A stretch of DNA of 32,903 nucleotides from Acidithiobacillus ferruginosus (lineage in GTDB: Bacteria > Pseudomonadota > Gammaproteobacteria > Acidithiobacillales > Acidithiobacillaceae). A model generated the notes under the pieces. That model was not told the DNA's origin. It saw only the letters and a program-made list of their open reading frames with translations, and searched no databases. Below are positions 17,715 through 27,617 of this stretch, one piece after another. The translations under genes and the position numbers were made by a program. Within the stretch, counting starts at the first letter, position 1. Every line of letters starts with the position of its first letter. The DNA lies in NCBI RefSeq assembly GCF_018854495.1, contig NZ_JABBDR010000229.1:1-32903 (forward strand), in the 5' to 3' direction.

Positions 17715-17732
17715 GCGGGGAGTCGTCCCCGC
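17715..17732 (+). other. Stem-loop between metK and the SAH riboswitch
   Basis: GCGGGGA and TCCCCGC form a perfect 7-bp stem with loop GTCG. It is followed by TGGAAG and not by a T-tract, so it is not a standard intrinsic terminator. It may protect the metK 3' end or insulate the riboswitch fold. Function unknown. Confidence 0.5.
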
Positions 17733-17742
17733 TGGAAGATCG

Positions 17743-17837
17743 GGTCGAGGGGCGCTGCAGTCGTCATGCCTCCTGCGCTGATCCGGCCGGATGATTCCCC
17801 GGCCGGGAAGGCGTCGGAGTGACGATCAGGCTCGGCC
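17743..17837 (+). promoter_or_regulatory. SAH riboswitch upstream of ahcY-metF
   Basis: The leader matches the SAH riboswitch architecture. P1 is GGTCGAG (17743-17749) pairing with CTCGGCC (17831-17837). The conserved core GAGGGGCGCTGCAG (17747-17760) follows, and CAGGCTCGG (17827-17835) closes it. P2 is TCGTCA (17761-17766) with TGACGA (17820-17825), extended by TGCC (17767-17770) with GGCG (17810-17813). A GC-rich arm CCGGCCGG/CCGGCCGG (17783-17806) tops it. This class binds S-adenosylhomocysteine, usually lies before ahcY and turns expression on. Here it lies 54 bases before the ahcY start. I see no obvious terminator after it, so control of ribosome access is more likely, but the switching partner is not clear. 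Confidence 0.88.
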
Positions 17838-17891
17838 TATGCTTCCCATCTGTAAAACCGCGCTCGCTTTCATGCTCAAGGAATGACTTAC

Positions 17892-19298
17892 ATGAATGCT
17901 GTGCTCAAAAATTCTGCTGATCACAAAGTCTCCGATATTTCCCTCGCTGCCTGGGGACGTAAAGAAATCCGCATTGCCGAAACAGAAATGCCGGCACTGA
18001 TGACCATTCGCCGCAAATATCAGGCGCAACAGCCTCTCAAGGGTGCGCGTATCGCTGGCTGCATCCACATGACCATCCAGACCGCGGTGCTCATTGAAAC
18101 GCTGGTGGCGCTCGGCGCGGAAGTGCGTTGGTCCTCCTGCAATATTTTCTCCACCCAGGATCAGGCGGCGGCGGCCATCGCGGCGGCGGGCATCCCGGTT
18201 TTTGCCTGGAAAGGTGAGACGGAAGATGAATATTGGTGGTGTGTCGAGCAGACCATCACCGGCCCGGATGGCTGGCGCCCGAACATGCTGCTGGATGACG
18301 GCGGCGACCTCACTGGCCTGCTGCACCAGAAACACCCGGAATTGCTGGCTGGCGTCCATGGCGTCTCCGAGGAAACCACTACCGGCGTGCATCGCCTCTG
18401 GGAAATGGCCCGGGAAGGGAGCCTGAAAATCCCCGCCATCAACGTCAACGACTCTGTGACCAAGAGCAAGAACGACAACAAGTATGGTTGCCGCCATTCT
18501 CTGAGTGATGCCATCAAGCGGGCCACCGATCATCTGCTCTCCGGTAAGCGCGCGTTGGTGCTGGGTTATGGTGACGTGGGCAAGGGTTCGGCGGCCTCCC
18601 TGCGTCAGGAAGGGATGATCGTCCGCGTCACTGAGGTGGATCCCATCTGTGCCATGCAGGCCTGCATGGATGGTTACGAAGTCGTATCGCCCTATCAAAA
18701 CGGCATCAACGATGGCACGGATGCCTGCATCGATCGCGGCCTGCTTGGCCAGATAGATTTGCTGGTGACCGCGACCGGCAACTTCAACGTCTGTGATGCC
18801 GGCATGCTCAAGGCGCTCAAGAAGGGCGCAGTGGTCTGTAACATCGGCCATTTCGATAACGAAATCGATACCGCTTTCATGCGTAAAACCTGGGCCTGGG
18901 ACGAAGTGAAGGCGCAGGTTCACAAGGTCTATCGGGATACGGATGCGGGCAAGTCCTTTGATCCCGATAGTGATGATTACCTGATCCTGCTTTCTGAGGG
19001 GCGTCTGGTGAACCTGGGCAATGCGACGGGTCACCCCAGCAGAATCATGGATGGTTCTTTCGCCAACCAGGTGCTGGCGCAGATTCATCTGTACGGCGAA
19101 CGTTTTGCCGATCTGCCTGCTGCGGAGAAGGCCGGTCATCTCTCCGTTACTGTCCTGCCCAAGGCGCTGGATGAAGAGGTGGCCCGCTATATGGTGGAAG
19201 GCTTCGCGGGGGTGTTGACCCGTTTGACCGACGCGCAGTCCAGGTACCTTGGCGTGTCTGTCGATGGCCCCTTCAAAGCGGATGCGTACCGCTACTGA
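17892..19298 (+). CDS. ahcY: S-adenosylhomocysteine hydrolase
   Basis: A 468-residue NAD-dependent cytosolic enzyme. It reversibly splits S-adenosylhomocysteine into homocysteine and adenosine, relieving product inhibition of methyltransferases. NAD binds at [13 protein letters not shown] (225-237). The substrate region includes [16 protein letters not shown] (57-72), [10 protein letters not shown] (160-169) and [16 protein letters not shown] (184-199). The C-terminal KADAYRY is the conserved tail that reaches the neighbouring subunit. I chose the second ATG (17892) because AAGGA lies 9 bases upstream; an ATG at 17883 abuts that site. Expression is probably controlled by the SAH riboswitch. 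The stop overlaps the metF start (TGATG). Confidence 0.98.
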   Translation: MNAVLKNSADHKVSDISLAAWGRKEIRIAETEMPALMTIRRKYQAQQPLKGARIAGCIHMTIQTAVLIETLVALGAEVRWSSCNIFSTQDQAAAAIAAAGIPVFAWKGETEDEYWWCVEQTITGPDGWRPNMLLDDGGDLTGLLHQKHPELLAGVHGVSEETTTGVHRLWEMAREGSLKIPAINVNDSVTKSKNDNKYGCRHSLSDAIKRATDHLLSGKRALVLGYGDVGKGSAASLRQEGMIVRVTEVDPICAMQACMDGYEVVSPYQNGINDGTDACIDRGLLGQIDLLVTATGNFNVCDAGMLKALKKGAVVCNIGHFDNEIDTAFMRKTWAWDEVKAQVHKVYRDTDAGKSFDPDSDDYLILLSEGRLVNLGNATGHPSRIMDGSFANQVLAQIHLYGERFADLPAAEKAGHLSVTVLPKALDEEVARYMVEGFAGVLTRLTDAQSRYLGVSVDGPFKADAYRY

Positions 19299-20116
19299 TG
19301 GCGCATTCCGTCGAGTTCTTTCCCCCCAAAAATGCCGCGGGTGAGGAACGTCTGCGGGAGGCGATAACCGCGCTTCTCCCCTTGGGTCCCGAGTATGCTT
19401 CGGTGACCTTCGGGGCGGGCGGGTCCACCCGTGAACGTACTTTTGCGACGGTGACCATGATCCGCCAGGATTATGATCTGGAGGCGGTGCCGCATCTCTC
19501 GTGCATTGGATCTACGGAAGCCGGGATACGGGAGATTCTCGAAGATTACCGAAAGCAGGGCATACGCCGTATCGTGGCCCTGCGCGGTGATTTGCCGGAA
19601 GGCATGGAGAATCCCGGCCACTTTCAGCAGGCTGCGGATCTGGTTGCGTTTATCCGTCATTTCGGGGGCTTCGAGGTGTATGTGGCGGGCTATCCGGACA
19701 TCCATCCCCGCGCGACTTCCGCCCGGAATGATGTGATGCACTTGGCCGCCAAGGTGCGGGCCGGGGCGGATGCGATTATCACCCAGTACTTTTTCAATCC
19801 CGACGCCTACTTGCAGTTGCGCGACGAGTTGCAACGGGAGGGCGTTGAAGTGCCGTTAGTGGTCGGCGTCATGCCCATCACCAATTTTGAACAGATCTCC
19901 CGTTTTTCTGCCATGTGCGGCGCCGATATCCCCCAATACCTGCGGCGGCGGATGGATGCGTACGCCGCCGATCCGCAGTCCCAATATCAGTTGGGAATCG
20001 AGTTGTTGAGCAGGCAGTGTCAATTACTGTTGCGGGAGGGGGCACCGAGCCTGCATTTTTACACCCTGAATCAGGCCGAGGCGACGGCGGCGATCTGGCG
20101 TAATCTCGGTTTTTAG
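19298..20116 (+). CDS. metF: 5,10-methylenetetrahydrofolate reductase
   Basis: A 272-residue flavoprotein that reduces methylene-THF to methyl-THF, the methyl donor for remaking methionine from homocysteine. The N-terminal VEFFPPKN holds the catalytic Glu6. VTFGAGGSTRERT (36-48) and VALRGDLP (93-100, Asp98) are FAD/folate site signatures. ITQYFFN and LVVGVMPI follow the family order. It is shorter than E. coli MetF (about 296) but covers the whole barrel. Its ATG overlaps the ahcY TGA by one base, so translation is coupled and the SAH riboswitch likely governs both. This joins SAH removal with homocysteine remethylation. Confidence 0.96.
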   Translation: MAHSVEFFPPKNAAGEERLREAITALLPLGPEYASVTFGAGGSTRERTFATVTMIRQDYDLEAVPHLSCIGSTEAGIREILEDYRKQGIRRIVALRGDLPEGMENPGHFQQAADLVAFIRHFGGFEVYVAGYPDIHPRATSARNDVMHLAAKVRAGADAIITQYFFNPDAYLQLRDELQREGVEVPLVVGVMPITNFEQISRFSAMCGADIPQYLRRRMDAYAADPQSQYQLGIELLSRQCQLLLREGAPSLHFYTLNQAEATAAIWRNLGF

Positions 20117-20122
20117 CCAATA

Positions 20123-20150
20123 TTGACGAGACGGCACCCTTTGTTAAACT
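20123..20150 (+). promoter_or_regulatory. Candidate promoter of the phosphoribulokinase gene
   Basis: TTGACG (20123-20128) and TAAACT (20145-20150) are 16 bases apart, matching 5 of 6 and 4 of 6 sigma70 consensus positions. It lies just past metF and would give a leader of about 60-65 bases. This would let phosphoribulokinase be expressed apart from the methyl-cycle genes. Confidence 0.45.
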
Positions 20151-20220
20151 GGCGCGAAGGATGTTTTTATCCACAGCCCGGGTCGCTGCAGGTTTTCTTC
20201 ACCAAAGAGGTTATATTTCC

Positions 20221-21093
20221 ATGTCCAAAAAACATCCCGTCATTGCCGTGACTGGTTCCTCAGGGGCGGGTACCACCACCGTCAAACATGCCTTCCATGA
20301 CATTTTCCGGCGCCTGAAAATTGACCCGGTCGTCATTGAAGGCGACAGCTTCCATCGTTACAACCGCAACGAGATGCGCGACGCCATTGCCAAGGCTGCG
20401 GCCGATGGTAAAACCATCAGTCATTTTGGGCCGGAAGGCAATGATTTTGACGCATTGGAGCGCCTGTTCCGCGAGTATGGCGAGAGCGGCCATGGGCAGA
20501 TGCGCTACTACGTCCACGACGAACCGGAGGCAGAACTGCGGGGTAGCGCACCGGGCACCTTCACCCCCTGGCAGGATATCCCTCAGGGGACCGACTTGCT
20601 GTTTTACGAAGGATTACATGGTGGCGTGAAGACGGGCGCTGTCGATGTAACCAATTACGTCGATCTGCTGGTGGGTGTGGTGCCGGTGGTCAATTTGGAG
20701 TGGATTCAGAAGATTCACCGTGACAACGCCCAGCGCGGCTACTCGGCCGAGGCGATTGTAGATACCATCCTGCGCCGTATGCCTGACTATATCCACTACA
20801 TCACCCCGCAGTTCTCCCGTGCGCACATCAATTTCCAGCGCGTACCGCTGGTGGATACCTCCAATCCTTTTATTGCCCGCGACATCCCGACCCCGGACGA
20901 AAGCATGGTGGTCATCCGCTTCCGGGATCCCAAGGAAGAGAATTTCCCCACCCTCCTGCAGATGTTGCCGGGCAGTTTTATGTCGCGTTCCAACACCCTG
21001 GTGATCCCAGGGACGAAGATGGGCTATGCGATGGAACTCATTCTCGGCCCGCGTATCGAGCGGATGCTGGAGGATATGCATCTCACCATTTAG
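20221..21093 (+). CDS. cbbP: Phosphoribulokinase (class I, proteobacterial type)
   Basis: A 290-residue enzyme that phosphorylates ribulose 5-phosphate to the Rubisco substrate ribulose 1,5-bisphosphate. The N-terminal P-loop is GSSGAGTTT (12-20). EGDSFHRYNRNEM (40-52) is the sugar-phosphate and catalytic Asp segment. FYEGLHGG, VDLLVGVVPVVNLEWIQKIHRD and YITPQFSRAHINFQRVP are strongly conserved. It is very like the 289-residue E. coli PrkB, so sequence alone does not prove a Calvin-cycle role; methyl-cycle neighbours are unusual for a cbb gene. In an autotroph it is likely the working enzyme. The ATG at 20221 has AGAGG about 10 bases upstream. Confidence 0.95.
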   Translation: MSKKHPVIAVTGSSGAGTTTVKHAFHDIFRRLKIDPVVIEGDSFHRYNRNEMRDAIAKAAADGKTISHFGPEGNDFDALERLFREYGESGHGQMRYYVHDEPEAELRGSAPGTFTPWQDIPQGTDLLFYEGLHGGVKTGAVDVTNYVDLLVGVVPVVNLEWIQKIHRDNAQRGYSAEAIVDTILRRMPDYIHYITPQFSRAHINFQRVPLVDTSNPFIARDIPTPDESMVVIRFRDPKEENFPTLLQMLPGSFMSRSNTLVIPGTKMGYAMELILGPRIERMLEDMHLTI

Positions 21094-21113
21094 GGCCGCA
21101 GACTTTCTGGCTT

Positions 21114-21908
21114 TTGAACAATGATCCCGTGGTGGCTGTAGCCGCCGCGGGATTGCTGGTTCTGGCAGGGATATATTGGCGCCCCGAGTTTCCACCAACC
21201 ACCGGTAATGAACCGATATCCCCTGGAGAAGAAGCCTTGAATGAAAACCATCGGGAGAGGCCATGGTACCGCCAAGCTGCAGAGGTGATCCCCAGGCATG
21301 TGTATCTCAAATTTGTCGGAACGACGACGTTTATCAGCATATTTTTCGTTGCTTACTTTTATTTACTCAAAGATCCGGCATACCCGGTAACGGTGATGCC
21401 GAGAATCTGGCTGGATCACCTGATCGGCTTTCAGCCACTGTCATTACCTTTCTACCTATCGCTGTGGTTTTATGTTTCCCTTCCCCCGGCATTATTGGCC
21501 ACGCGGCGCGAACTGGTTGACTATGCCATGAGCATAGCTGGAACCTGCCTTGCGGGGTTGATCATCTTTTACTTCTGGCCCACCGCGGTGCCCGTGGCCC
21601 ATATTGACTGGGCTCTGTATCCAGATGTGGACTTCCTGAAACACATGGACGCCTCTGGCAATGCCTGCCCTTCGCTACACGTCGCTACAGCGGTTTTTTC
21701 GGGTATCTGGCTACATTATTTGCTGCGACGCTTCGGTGCGCCGCTGTGGATAATCCTCTGCAATTGGATTTGGTGTGCGGGCATCTTATATTCCACCCTG
21801 GCTCTACGCCAGCATGTGGCCGTAGATGTGCTGGCGGGACTGGTGCTTGGGGTGCTGGCTGCTTACCTGTCGTTGCGGAAGCCGCGGAGCAGAGACGTCT
21901 TTTATTGA
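21114..21908 (+). CDS. PAP2-superfamily (inositolphosphotransferase-like) membrane protein
   Basis: A 264-residue inner-membrane protein with about six membrane segments. The superfamily active-site motifs are present in altered form: CPSLHVATAVF (His189) where classic phosphatases have PSGH, and RQHVAVDVLAG (His234, Asp238) for the last motif. The PSLH form is typical of the Aur1/inositolphosphotransferase-like PAP2 branch, so it may act on lipid phosphates or transfer phospho-headgroups. The start is unsure. A TTG at 21114 gives an extra N-terminal hydrophobic segment. A TTG at 21237 (223 residues) has GGAG 8 bases upstream and may be the real start. It follows phosphoribulokinase by 20 bases and converges on the NFACT gene. 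Substrate unknown. Confidence 0.78.
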   Translation: MNNDPVVAVAAAGLLVLAGIYWRPEFPPTTGNEPISPGEEALNENHRERPWYRQAAEVIPRHVYLKFVGTTTFISIFFVAYFYLLKDPAYPVTVMPRIWLDHLIGFQPLSLPFYLSLWFYVSLPPALLATRRELVDYAMSIAGTCLAGLIIFYFWPTAVPVAHIDWALYPDVDFLKHMDASGNACPSLHVATAVFSGIWLHYLLRRFGAPLWIILCNWIWCAGILYSTLALRQHVAVDVLAGLVLGVLAAYLSLRKPRSRDVFY

Positions 21909-21933
21909 ATGTCTCTCTCCGGCATGGTGCCCG

Positions 21934-23460
21934 TCAGCCGTCGCGACGTACCCGGATGCTCTGAAAGTGGCGGTAGGTCACCTGTCCGGGTCCGCCGCTC
22001 GGTTTACGGTGGACATGGCGGATTTCCGTCCAGTCCACCTCGCCGCTGATGGCGCGGGACTGGCTTTGCTGCAGGGCGATGCGTGCGGTGGCGGCGAGCA
22101 CCGGCTCGGGCACCGGCGTCTGACTGTTCTCCCGGCGCAGCACCACATGGCTGCCGCCTAAATCCTGAATGTGAAACCATAGGTCCCAGGATTTGGCTGT
22201 GCGGAAGGTCAGGCGGTCATTCTCCCTGGCATTTTTCCCCCAGAGGATCGTAAAGCCGTCGATGACGGTTTGACTGAATGTGGCATCCTCCGGTTTCCCT
22301 TTTTTTGCCGGGTTTCTGGACGTGAGCGACGTGTGGGTTGCCGAACCGTCCACGGACGGTGGCGGTGGCTCGCCACCCGCAAGGCGTTCCAGCAGCTTCT
22401 CTGCCTCCTGCAATCGGCTGGTGATTTCCCGCCGTGCGCGCTGACTGCGTTGCGCCTGCTGCATATACCACTGCGCCTGCTGGTGCAGATACTTGCCCGG
22501 TGTTACGGCAATAGTCAGGAGCGCACCTGCTGCACTGGTGTGGTCTGGGGCGCTGATCCGAGTGTCTGACGCCATCGTGTCAGGCAGGGCGAAGAGGGCG
22601 AAGGCCTGGGTACGATACACCTTCGGGTCCTCCCAGCGCGCCATATCCTGGCGCATGTTCCGGATGCGGTGTTGCAGGCGTTCCCGCTGCAAGGCGAGGG
22701 TCCGTTCCTGTGCCGAGGATGCCGGGTGTGCGGCGGGGAGCGCAAAGCGCAGCGCTTGCTGTGCCAGAATCTCCTGCATCGGTGCCCAGTCGGGTAGGGG
22801 CACAGGGTAGAGGACGGGCTGGTCGGCTTCCGCCGAAGACCGCCACCAGGGCGCGCAGGGGTCTGCGCGCTGCAACCAGGCCTCCTGCATGGCCTGCTGC
22901 TCGGCCGTGTGCTGCGGGCGATAACGGGGTGCGACGCGGCGCAGCCAGGCGGCGGCACTCGGTAAGGGCTGCGCAAAGGGCAGGCTATCTTCCGGCGGTA
23001 CATACACCACGCCGGGCAGGAAGCGCGGCGTGGCCTTACCGTCGAGACTGTCCCAGCGCCAAGCCCAGCGAATACGCTGCGCCGCGTCGAGCAGGGCGAT
23101 ATTGCCGCGTCCACCAAAGCATTCGGCAATCAGACTGACCTGGTCCACCCGCTTGCTGATATGAACGCGGCGGCAATCCATGCGCACGATGCGATCCGCC
23201 CAGGGCACGCTGATGCGCTGAATGCGAAAACCCGCCAAACGCTGATTGAGCGGACTACTCCAGGTGGTTAAGGCGTCCGACTTATGGAATGCGGTATCCT
23301 GCCAGAGCCCCAGGGGCGCGCGCTGCGCGATCAGCGCAAGATGCGCTTTGGCGGTGTGCAGATAAATCCCGCCTGGCGCATCGCTGATGCCCTGGATGGC
23401 CTGCTGCGCGAGTTGGCTGTCCAAGCACTGGGCGGCGGCGGCGAGTTGCAAGGTGTCCAT
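21934..23460 (-). CDS. rqcH: NFACT-family RqcH/Rqc2 homologue
   Basis: A 508-residue homologue of RqcH/Rqc2/NEMF (formerly 'fibronectin-binding protein'). In other bacteria RqcH binds obstructed 50S subunits with tRNA-Ala and adds alanine tails to stalled peptides. The NFACT-N domain (1-170) keeps the DR dipeptide (Asp89-Arg90 in WADRIVRMD) needed for tailing and the glycine-rich LIAECFGGRGNIALLD (110-125). A helical coiled region lies at about 245-360. The NFACT-R domain (403-508) has GKNARENDRLTF and DLWFHIQDLGGSHVVLR. All domains are intact, but no obvious RqcP partner is in the window. It starts 35 bases after sat-cysC, probably in that operon. Enterobacteria such as E. coli lack it. Confidence 0.9.
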   Translation of the reverse strand: MDTLQLAAAAQCLDSQLAQQAIQGISDAPGGIYLHTAKAHLALIAQRAPLGLWQDTAFHKSDALTTWSSPLNQRLAGFRIQRISVPWADRIVRMDCRRVHISKRVDQVSLIAECFGGRGNIALLDAAQRIRWAWRWDSLDGKATPRFLPGVVYVPPEDSLPFAQPLPSAAAWLRRVAPRYRPQHTAEQQAMQEAWLQRADPCAPWWRSSAEADQPVLYPVPLPDWAPMQEILAQQALRFALPAAHPASSAQERTLALQRERLQHRIRNMRQDMARWEDPKVYRTQAFALFALPDTMASDTRISAPDHTSAAGALLTIAVTPGKYLHQQAQWYMQQAQRSQRARREITSRLQEAEKLLERLAGGEPPPPSVDGSATHTSLTSRNPAKKGKPEDATFSQTVIDGFTILWGKNARENDRLTFRTAKSWDLWFHIQDLGGSHVVLRRENSQTPVPEPVLAATARIALQQSQSRAISGEVDWTEIRHVHRKPSGGPGQVTYRHFQSIRVRRDG

Positions 23461-23495
23461 CTGTCGAAGCTAAGCCGCGCGCACTGGCAACGTGC

Positions 23496-25169
23496 TCATG
23501 CCTCTTTGCGCGCCTCGATCACCACCGGCTTATCCGTCACCGCGCCCAAGCTGCGCAGCACTCCCATCAGTATTGCCAACGCTGCCGGCGGATTTTGCAG
23601 GCTGGCGTCCAGTACACACTCCGCATGCTCCGGCGCCTCGTAGGGGTCGTCCACACCCGTAAAGCCGGTGATTTCGCCGCGCATGGCCTTGGCATAAAGA
23701 CCTTTGGGATCGCGCTCGGCACAGACCTCCAGCGGGGTAGCCACATGGACTTCGATAAATAGGCCACCCGCTTCTTCCACCAGACGACGCGCATCAGCGC
23801 GGGCCTGACGATAGGGCGAAATGGCAGCGACCACCGCAATGCCGCCATGGCGTGCCACCAGACTGGCGACGAAGCCGATGCGGCGGATATTCTCGTCGCG
23901 GTCTTCGCGGCTGAAACTCAAACCTTTGGACAGAAAACGCCGCACCACATCGCCATCCAGCAGGGTCACGGCGCGCTCATCATCCGCTTCCAGAGTGCGG
24001 GCCAGCATCCCCGCCAAAGTGCTTTTGCCGCTGGCAGACAGTCCGGTAAACCAGATGACCAGTCCGCGCCGGTCCGCACCGCGGTAGGCCTGGCGCAATA
24101 TCTGAATGACCTCCGGCGGGGAGAACCACTCGGGGATGTCCTCCCGGCTGGCCAGTCGCCGCCGCAACTCCGTACCGGAAATGCCCGCCAGGGCCTCGCC
24201 GTTGGCCTCCTCCACCGGCACATAACGGCGCCGGGTGCGGGAATACGCATACTCGGGCAGAAAAATGCCGGCAATACCCATTTCATCGGCGTGCCGGGCA
24301 AAAAGCTCCTGTGCCGCAAAGGCCGGGTAGAACAGACCACCCGCCGCTGCGCCAGGGTCGGCATGGCCGCGACCGATGATGAAATGGGTGGCGCCATAAT
24401 TGCGGCGAATCAGCGCGTGCCAGAGCGCCTCCCGCGGGCCGGCCATACGCATGGCCAAGGGCAGGGGCGAGAGCAGGGCGGTCGTCTTGGGATAATGGCC
24501 CAGCACCGCACGATACACGCGCATGCGGTAGGATGCCTCCACATCACCGGGCTTGGTGGGGCCAATGGCCGGATGCAGCAGCAGACGCGCGCCCGCACCC
24601 GCCTGTTCCAGCCCCGCCTGAGTCACGGCGATGTGGGCGTGATGGAGAGGGTTGCGGGTCTGAAAGGCGACAACCGGGTGCGTTCCGCTCCAGTGCCTTT
24701 GCAGCATGGCCGGGGTCTGATACTCGGGCGGAAATTCGACGGCGGCGGCGCGAGTCAGGGTGTTCGCATCCCAAGCCGACACGCGCCCTGCCACATAGTA
24801 GGGGCCGCGCGCCAGCAACTCGGCCACACCCGGATGGCTGGGGTCGGTCGTTCCATACACCGCCGAGGCTTCCAGCAACTTATCTGGACGATAGCAGGCG
24901 CTGACGGCAACGGATCCGAGGGGGGTGCCGTCACTGCGCTCCAGCCGCAAAGTATCCCCTGCCGCCAAAGACTGGCCGAGAGCCGCGCCGACATCGAGCA
25001 CCACGGGAATGGGCCAAAGCGCGCCGTTACCCAGACGCATGTGTTGCAGCACGGACTGCCAGTCCGTTGCATCCAGGTACCCCTCCAATGGGGCAAAAGC
25101 GCCGGTCAGCAACAGCTCTAGATCGCAGCGCTGGCGCGCCGTCAGTACATGAACCAATGGAATGGACAT
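23496..25169 (-). CDS. sat: Fused ATP sulfurylase / APS kinase
   Basis: A 557-residue bifunctional enzyme. Residues 1-360 are ATP sulfurylase (sulfate + ATP to APS and pyrophosphate) with QTRNPLHHAH (170-179) and GRGHADPG (266-273). Residues 368-545 are APS kinase (CysC) with P-loop GLSASGKST (376-384), DGDVVRRFLSKGLSFSREDRDENIRR (405-430) and CAERDPKGLYAKA (483-495). Both active sites look complete, unlike fungal fusions where the kinase part is a dead regulatory domain. The order and length resemble the Aquifex-type bacterial fusion. It may make PAPS for sulfate assimilation; the sulfurylase half could also run in reverse to gain ATP during sulfur oxidation. AAGGA lies 7 bases before the ATG. 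Confidence 0.95.
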   Translation of the reverse strand: MSIPLVHVLTARQRCDLELLLTGAFAPLEGYLDATDWQSVLQHMRLGNGALWPIPVVLDVGAALGQSLAAGDTLRLERSDGTPLGSVAVSACYRPDKLLEASAVYGTTDPSHPGVAELLARGPYYVAGRVSAWDANTLTRAAAVEFPPEYQTPAMLQRHWSGTHPVVAFQTRNPLHHAHIAVTQAGLEQAGAGARLLLHPAIGPTKPGDVEASYRMRVYRAVLGHYPKTTALLSPLPLAMRMAGPREALWHALIRRNYGATHFIIGRGHADPGAAAGGLFYPAFAAQELFARHADEMGIAGIFLPEYAYSRTRRRYVPVEEANGEALAGISGTELRRRLASREDIPEWFSPPEVIQILRQAYRGADRRGLVIWFTGLSASGKSTLAGMLARTLEADDERAVTLLDGDVVRRFLSKGLSFSREDRDENIRRIGFVASLVARHGGIAVVAAISPYRQARADARRLVEEAGGLFIEVHVATPLEVCAERDPKGLYAKAMRGEITGFTGVDDPYEAPEHAECVLDASLQNPPAALAILMGVLRSLGAVTDKPVVIEARKEA

Positions 25170-25179
25170 GGGGCAGTCC

Positions 25180-25749
25180 TTACGCGGAGAGCGGAAAGAG
25201 CGGCAGGTGCGCGAGGGCGATCACTTCCGACCACTGGGCCATATCGCCTTCCGTACAAATGGCCGCGACGGCGGCAATCTCCGCCTCGGCTTGCGCCATA
25301 AGCGCGCGCATGGCCGCCAGGGTCGAGCCGGTGCTCACCACATCATCCACCAGCGCCACCCGCCTGCCGCTGATCGCTGCGCGATCTTTGGCATCCAGAT
25401 ACAGGGTTTGGGGCTTGCCGGTGGTGATGGACAGGGTCTCCGTGGACAAGGCCTCGCCCATGTAGGACTTGTAGTTCTTGCGCAGGACGATATACGGGCG
25501 CCCACTATGCACCGACAGTGCGTAGGCCAGGGGAATACTCTTGGCCTCCGCAGTGACGATCACATCGTAGGAGATGTCCGCCATGCGCCCGTTCAGCGCA
25601 TGGGCTGCGGCCTCCGTCAGTTCCGTATCGCCGAGGATGTTGAGGACGGCGATGGCCAGGTCCGACTGCACTTTGAAGAGGGGGAGGTGGCGCTGCACTC
25701 CGTTGATGTTGAGGGGGTAGGTGCTGCTGTGGCTATCGGTGTGGGTCAT
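25180..25749 (-). CDS. Purine-type phosphoribosyltransferase (Apt-like)
   Basis: A 189-residue type-I phosphoribosyltransferase. The PRPP-binding signature VALVDDVVSTGSTL (131-144) is clear. YDVIVTAEAKSIPLAYALS (61-79) and RPYIVLRKNYKSYMGEAL (84-101) resemble adenine and xanthine phosphoribosyltransferases. It probably joins a free purine base to PRPP to give a nucleotide. Adenine is possible, but the specificity is not readable. The start is fixed by AAGGAG a few bases before the ATG at 25749; the frame stays open upstream without a site. It leads the operon with sat-cysC (10 bases) and the NFACT gene. Its neighbours suggest adenylate salvage beside an ATP/AMP-linked sulfur step (inference). 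Confidence 0.85.
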   Translation of the reverse strand: MTHTDSHSSTYPLNINGVQRHLPLFKVQSDLAIAVLNILGDTELTEAAAHALNGRMADISYDVIVTAEAKSIPLAYALSVHSGRPYIVLRKNYKSYMGEALSTETLSITTGKPQTLYLDAKDRAAISGRRVALVDDVVSTGSTLAAMRALMAQAEAEIAAVAAICTEGDMAQWSEVIALAHLPLFPLSA

Positions 25750-25856
25750 GGATGCTCCTTTTACGCGCATTCTGCCACAGGGGAGGGGGGGTGGATAGCT
25801 TGGGGGTATCGTTTGCGCCACGGTAGGAGTCCAATGGGTGTGAAACTCATGACCCA

Positions 25857-25886
25857 CCAAAAAGCCGGCCCCGAAGGGCCGGCTTT
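25857..25886 (-). terminator. Intrinsic terminator of groES-groEL
   Basis: An 11-bp stem AAAGCCGGCCC / GGGCCGGCTTT (25861-25886) with a tetraloop (TTCG on the minus strand), followed on the minus strand by a run of five T residues. It starts 30 bases after the groEL stop. The T-tract on the minus side assigns it to groESL. Confidence 0.92.
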
Positions 25887-25915
25887 CTGATACAACAGAC
25901 GTTGGGGAGTAAGGC

Positions 25916-27580
<1,665 letters not shown>

Positions 27581-27617
27581 TCAAAATGGGTGAAATGGTT
27601 GGGATATTCAGCAATGC

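Noticed and set aside
17826..19139. A 437-codon minus-strand open frame
   Set aside because: Antisense to ahcY and its riboswitch; the translation resembles no protein and the sense strand is certain.
23847..25121. A 424-codon plus-strand open frame
   Set aside because: Antisense to sat-cysC; shadow of a high-GC gene.
25755..25775. A sigma54-like TGGCAGAATGCGC before the phosphoribosyltransferase gene
   Set aside because: Lacks the TGGCAC and TTGC elements at the required spacing.
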